Positions 59,653 to 64,000 of a stretch of 64,000 nt of DNA are shown in pieces. The first letter of the stretch is position 1, and each line of letters opens with the position of its first letter. The stretch is from Allium sativum. Lineage: Eukaryota > Streptophyta > Magnoliopsida > Asparagales > Amaryllidaceae. Both the position numbers and the translations under genes were made by a program. The DNA lies in assembly GCA_030737875.1 (NCBI GenBank), contig CM060912.1:462896310-462960309 (forward strand). Reading direction: 5' to 3'. The notes under the pieces are model-generated. The model had not been told where the DNA came from and did not search any database. It saw only the letters and a program-made list of their open reading frames with translations.

Positions 59653-62600
59653 TCAATTATTTTGTCTTTTAGCAGATATTAGTACATCTCTATAAACAAC
59701 ATTTTTAGTATAAGTTCCCGATTTTCCATTGACATTGCCATCTTTTATCAACACTTTTGTGTTTTTCATTGAAACTCCTCTTGATAATGCAACATATAGT
59801 TGACCATGTCCAAACACGTGTTGAGGCAAGTAGATTCCTATATTTGGAATTGTCTGTCCTTGTGCTTTATTAATTGTGAGGGTGAAACTCAGTCTTATAG
59901 AAAATTGTTTGCATAATAATGTGAATGGCAAATGAATATCTTCAGAAGGCTTCATAGGTATTCTTGGTAAGAAAACTCGATCTCCTGCAAATTGTCCAGT
60001 GGCAATCTCTGCATCTATAAGATTTCTATACAATTCACGACATATGAGTCTGGTACCATTACATAATCCATTCATTGGATCAAGATTTCGAAGTAGCATG
60101 ATTGGGGCTCCTTTCTTTAAGACCAACTTATGTGGAGGCAAACCACTTGGGGCAATTGAGTTAAGGTATTCAAGTTGGTATAGATTTCTTGTATCGTCTT
60201 CAACAGAATCAAATGAGTAGTATGTATGCAATTCCCCAGGGAATAAATCAATAACTTGGTTATTCAACTTATCGACACATTCATTAAGAGGAGTAATTAA
60301 AGCTCTTGTCACAATATATTCCTTTTGGAATGCATTTTTATATAAATCTGGAAAGATTGTATTTATAAGAGTAGCTATTGAACTTTCATCTTTCCATGGT
60401 ATAACCATATCATCTGGAATTCGAATCAAGTCGTCATCTGTATGCATTTCATCTCTGTCACCAACACGTAATAGAAAATCCGAGTAGAAAGAATCTTATT
60501 TGGCTCTCATATTTTGAGTAAGTTGGATGACTTGTACATGATTCCATAATGGTGATTTAACAATGCATGCGTCAATTGTCTCTGCTATTGTACCATGTTG
60601 TACAACTGGTAAGACTTGTCGAAAATCCCCTCTAAGAATAAGAATTTTTCCTCCGAATGGCAAGTTATTCCCCATAATATCCTTAAGAGTTCTATCAAGT
60701 GCTTCAAAAGCATATCTATGAGTCATAGTTGCTTCATCCCAAATAAGAATAGACGCTTGACGCAAAAGATTGGCTAATTCTGATTGTTTAGATATCGCAC
60801 ACGTTGATTCAGACGTTGGATTAAGTGGTATTTTAAATCTTGAATGCGTCGTTCGACCACCTGATAGAGAAATGTCTTTCCCGTTCCACCAGGACCATCA
60901 ATGAAATAAATTCTGCTCTCTTTACTTTTAACAGCATTCAAAATCATAGTATACGCATGTAATTGAGAATCATTCAACTTGCTAGCAAAGGTTAAATCAT
61001 CTTCCGGTGTTTTAATTGAATATTGCTCATGCAACAATCTTGAAGTTAATGAACGATCATCTATGTCATCTCTAATTGTTGGAAGGTCATAATCAGAAAT
61101 TGTTTTATAATGATTCATCAATAAAAGATTGAGATCCTTTAGAAGACGATTTTCAAGTATAACTCGGCTTGTTATACTTGAATTTGAATAATCTTCGATC
61201 ATATAGCAGAAAAATTCATCCCACAATCTTCTAATGCCTGTTGGTGTACAATAAACCAAGATTGTAGTGAACAGTCTTCTCAAAGTTGATGGCATTTTTG
61301 TGGCTGATGCTTCTTGTAAACATGCTCTAACGCTTTGATCCTCCTCTAAAAGTCCCCTTTTCTCTGCTGCTGCTTGAAATGTTGGATATTTAACACCATT
61401 GATTGTGAGAAGATCGTCAAAAGAAGTTGGGCCTTTTACATGATTCAAAAGAATTCTCAAATAGTAACGTTCCCCTTCTGATGGTGAAACACTGTAAATC
61501 CGTCCTATGACCTTTTTTGTTGAAGTCCTACGTCTCCATTTTTTCGTATCTGTTACCCACCTATATTTCTCTGGAAATTCACGATATAAATATTGCCTTG
61601 CTTCAGGATCTTGTGAGTTTGTATTGAAGAATTCAATCAGCATCGATGTAGAGAGGCTTTCATCTAACAAAATATCGGACACAGCTTGATTTGAGTGATA
61701 TGTGACTTGCTGTCTGCTTGGTAAGTGTATTTGTAATCGTTGAACAGAAGGATAAATCGTGTGTAATGAAAATTCGAAAATTCTCCAAAAGGCCTCTTGA
61801 GGACATACCCATCTTGCATCAACAAACTTTTGAATTTCATTATAGTTGCTTCCTGGACGAACTTCAACCGCCACACGATCTGGACCTTTATAAACATATT
61901 TATATAAGTATTTGACAGATTTGATACTACTACAAACTTCAACATTAATGTGGCAATCATATTTTTTTAATAACCATGGATTATATGGGACAACCCAACG
62001 ATTATCAATAGTAAAATCATTATCTACTGCAATCCTTATACCATTATCTCGTCTACGGTATATAGGATATGAATCATTGCCCTGAAGAGTAGTTGGAGAA
62101 AATTGTTTTGGATAATCCCTTTTGCATTTTCCATCTTTCATACATGATGCATTTGGTCGATGTCTTCCGCATGGCCCATGAACCATCCATTTTATTACAG
62201 AACTGTATAATTCTGGTTCTTCATCGCGGTCTGGGATTTCTGCTCTTACCACGGCGTCGTAACAATCCGGGCTGTGAAGTTTATCTTCGTCGTCTAATAT
62301 GATAAGAATATGAGCATGAGGGAGTCCTCTTTTCTGAAATTCTATAACATGCACATGCGCTGCAACTGAACCAAGAACTTGTTTCTTATAAATGTCATCT
62401 TTTAGTTGTTCATATTTTGCACGAAATATTCTTGTCGTAAGATCTGGACGATCTTGAGCTGATTGTCCAGGTAGTAGTTCAGAAGTGATTTCATCCCATG
62501 AAGGATTGCATGTCATCGTAATGAAAATGTCAGGCTTTCCAAACTTCTGCACCAAAGCCATAGCATCTTAATAGCGTTGGTACATGTTGCGTGGACTTCC

Positions 62601-64000
62601 GTTAAATGAAGCGGGCAATATTGTTCTTCTTTCGATGTTTCCTACATTTAATTTTCAAGTCATGTTTAGGTTGATGGTGAAAATATATATGTGTGTGTGT
62701 GTGTGTTTCTGTGTAACATATTGCATATATTGATCTTTTTTTTATTGGGACATGTAAATAAATTTTTATATACCAGCATCGTTCTCTCCAGCATTCAATG
62801 CATCTTGTAAACCAACATATAATTCTGACCTAATATGATGTTGTTTTTCCCGGAACCATCTCATTCTGCTACTTTCAATTTTTACATAATTATCCACAAC
62901 ATACTGCTGCAACAAACGACCACCGAGTAGTAAAGGAGATGTACTCTCTGGTCGAATCTGCAATTATATTAAAGTAGTCTATTTGGTTAGTACTAAAGTT
63001 ATAAAGAAAAACATTTATAAATTAATTAATGATCAATCTTCATACTTGTAAGAGATATGCATAATACTCTCGGCATGTAACAGGAGTATCATTCTCATTA
63101 CGACTATTTAGATCCCAACCATTATTTCCATATGGTAATAAAAGCGGATACTGTAAAGGATCATAACAGCCATGTGTCTCTGGTACTCTCATAAGATGTC
63201 CAGATAATGTTTGCACAACTATATCTCTACCATTTATGATGCTTCTCTCATCGCCTACCACTATTCCTGCAACTTGCGAAGCTGTTGGAAGTGAATATTG
63301 TCGCTGTAATGGTTGTTCCTTAATTATAAATCTACAATCATGAATTGAAGGAAGCTGTGAAACTCGACGGAAATTTTGAGCAAAATTATTATTTTCGTCT
63401 AATATATATTGTAACTTTTCCAGTATTCTTTTATTTAGCTCCTCGTTTTCTGCCATACGATTTTCAATTTCATGATCAGTGTCATATATAAACAACTGCA
63501 AAAACCTTGGCCTACTTCCTTCTGGGGGCAATAAACTACCAATATTGTGATATATACATCCTTGAGCACGGAAAGTGTAGACTCCATCTCTTCCATTTGC
63601 CAAATTTTCATCAATATGAACTCCCATTGAAGTGAATGAAAATGCATGATTGTATGATCGAATATTTTTTCTAAAGTGAACACCATCATTACTTGTATCT
63701 GTGTAAAGGTTGAAGAGCTCAATTGGTGAGTGCAACAGGGGTAGCTTAGTTCGTCCATTCTCGCAGCATAGAGAATATGTTTCATGTTTAAATATTTTTG
63801 CTGAGCAGTGCGGACAAAATTTTGGTTGTTGTAATGAATGTTTTGAAATTCAACGTGATCTTTGAAATTCTTTGCAACGTTATGAGTTCTTATATGTGTT
63901 CGCCTTGGTTGTTGGCTTTGTATTTGACTATCATTTTCCATATTTTGTCGCCTTTGTTGATAGCGATCTCGACGGCGAGCTAGATTTTGTTCTCTTTCTT
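59653..64000 (-). pseudogene. Helitron Rep-helicase gene, spliced, with lesions (5' end outside the window)
   Basis: Three exons on minus: to 63046, 62957-62774, and 62641-59653. Introns 63045-62958 (88 bp) and 62773-62642 (132 bp) have GT...AG ends and restore frame. N-terminal side: zinc-finger-like 'FCPHCSAKIFK' (about 63790), frameshifted from the upstream part. Rep: 'FGKPDIFITMTCNPSW' (62535), the HUH motif in 'KRGLPHAHIL' (62305-62333) and the tyrosines of 'KYLYKYVYKG' (about 61890-61915). Pif1-like helicase: Walker A 'GPGGTGKTFLY' (about 60870-60905), 'LIWDEATM' (60735), 'GDFRQVLPV' (60620), and C-terminal 'LTINKAQGQTI', 'YVALSRG'. Lesions: a deletion of about 25 codons with frameshift right after Walker A, a TAA at about 60493, and the N-terminal shift. 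Rep nicks and joins single strands for rolling-circle transposition. This copy is probably inactive. Confidence 0.9.

Larger units (their letters stand above)
59415..64000 (-). mobile_element. Helitron (minus strand), 5' end outside the window
   Basis: Defined by the Rep-helicase gene and a candidate 3' terminus. On minus the terminal 100 bp are GC-rich and palindromic (CACGCGC-GAA-GCGCGTG, 7-bp stem; then GCACG...CGTGC ending about 7 nt before the end) and finish CGCTCG followed by TATA. Helitrons end in a hairpin about 10 nt upstream of CTRR and insert between A and T; here the last four bases would be CTCG, one change from CTRR. The element continues past position 64000. Confidence 0.8.

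Overview
This is plant nuclear DNA, most likely from a eudicot. It is AT-rich and contains spliced exons with GT-AG borders, a plant nucleotide-sugar transporter fragment, an RTE LINE with a TTG-repeat tail, a hAT MITE, a Helitron and several nested plant LTR retrotransposons. The sequence does not identify the species. No bacterial features, rRNA genes, tRNA genes or CRISPR arrays were seen. More than three quarters of the window is transposon sequence.

Layout. 1-4.3 kb is the only host-gene region: the first three exons of a UDP-rhamnose/UDP-galactose transporter (URGT) family gene on the minus strand (2613-4105), with a SINE (about 1667-1837) and a TG microsatellite downstream. 4.9-8.6 kb is a decayed PIF/Harbinger-type locus, with a NAM-associated ORF1-like remnant on plus and an ALP1/HARBI1-like transposase remnant on minus.

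9213-30196 is a Ty3/Gypsy chromovirus on the minus strand, with 2.6-kb LTRs and target-site duplication (TSD) GTTAC. It is split by a second element at 14920-25943 (TSD TCTGA), which has 4.2-4.65 kb LTRs and a 2.2-kb non-coding interior, i.e. a large retrotransposon derivative (LARD). One LARD LTR carries a 396-bp hAT MITE. 30.2-32.3 kb is unassigned. 32.3-35.28 kb is a broken Tat-like Gypsy LTR-gag-protease. A Ty1/Copia 3' LTR cuts it at 35280, and that Copia element is in turn interrupted by a nearly intact RTE LINE (36922-39946, TSD of 17 bp). Copia integrase remnants continue to about 41.4 kb.

43177-58423 is a gag-only LTR element on minus. It contains an unusual array of 33-bp hairpin repeats and is split by another chromovirus on plus (44062-54333). 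59.4 kb to the window end is a Helitron on minus with a spliced Rep-helicase gene.

How the parts relate. The LARD LTR and the 44-54 kb chromovirus LTR share a collinear set of landmarks: related termini, a palindromic GGTCGACC cluster just upstream of a TATA box, a doubled 'ccgcccgacatatcc' block, and then a tandem hairpin array. The LARD is therefore probably a non-autonomous partner of a relative of that chromovirus. Every coding element seen has at least one disabling lesion: in-frame stops, lost catalytic residues or deletions. The LINE is closest to intact. The most unusual structure is the 33-bp hairpin array (54.6-55.2 kb), whose copies differ by paired changes in the stem.
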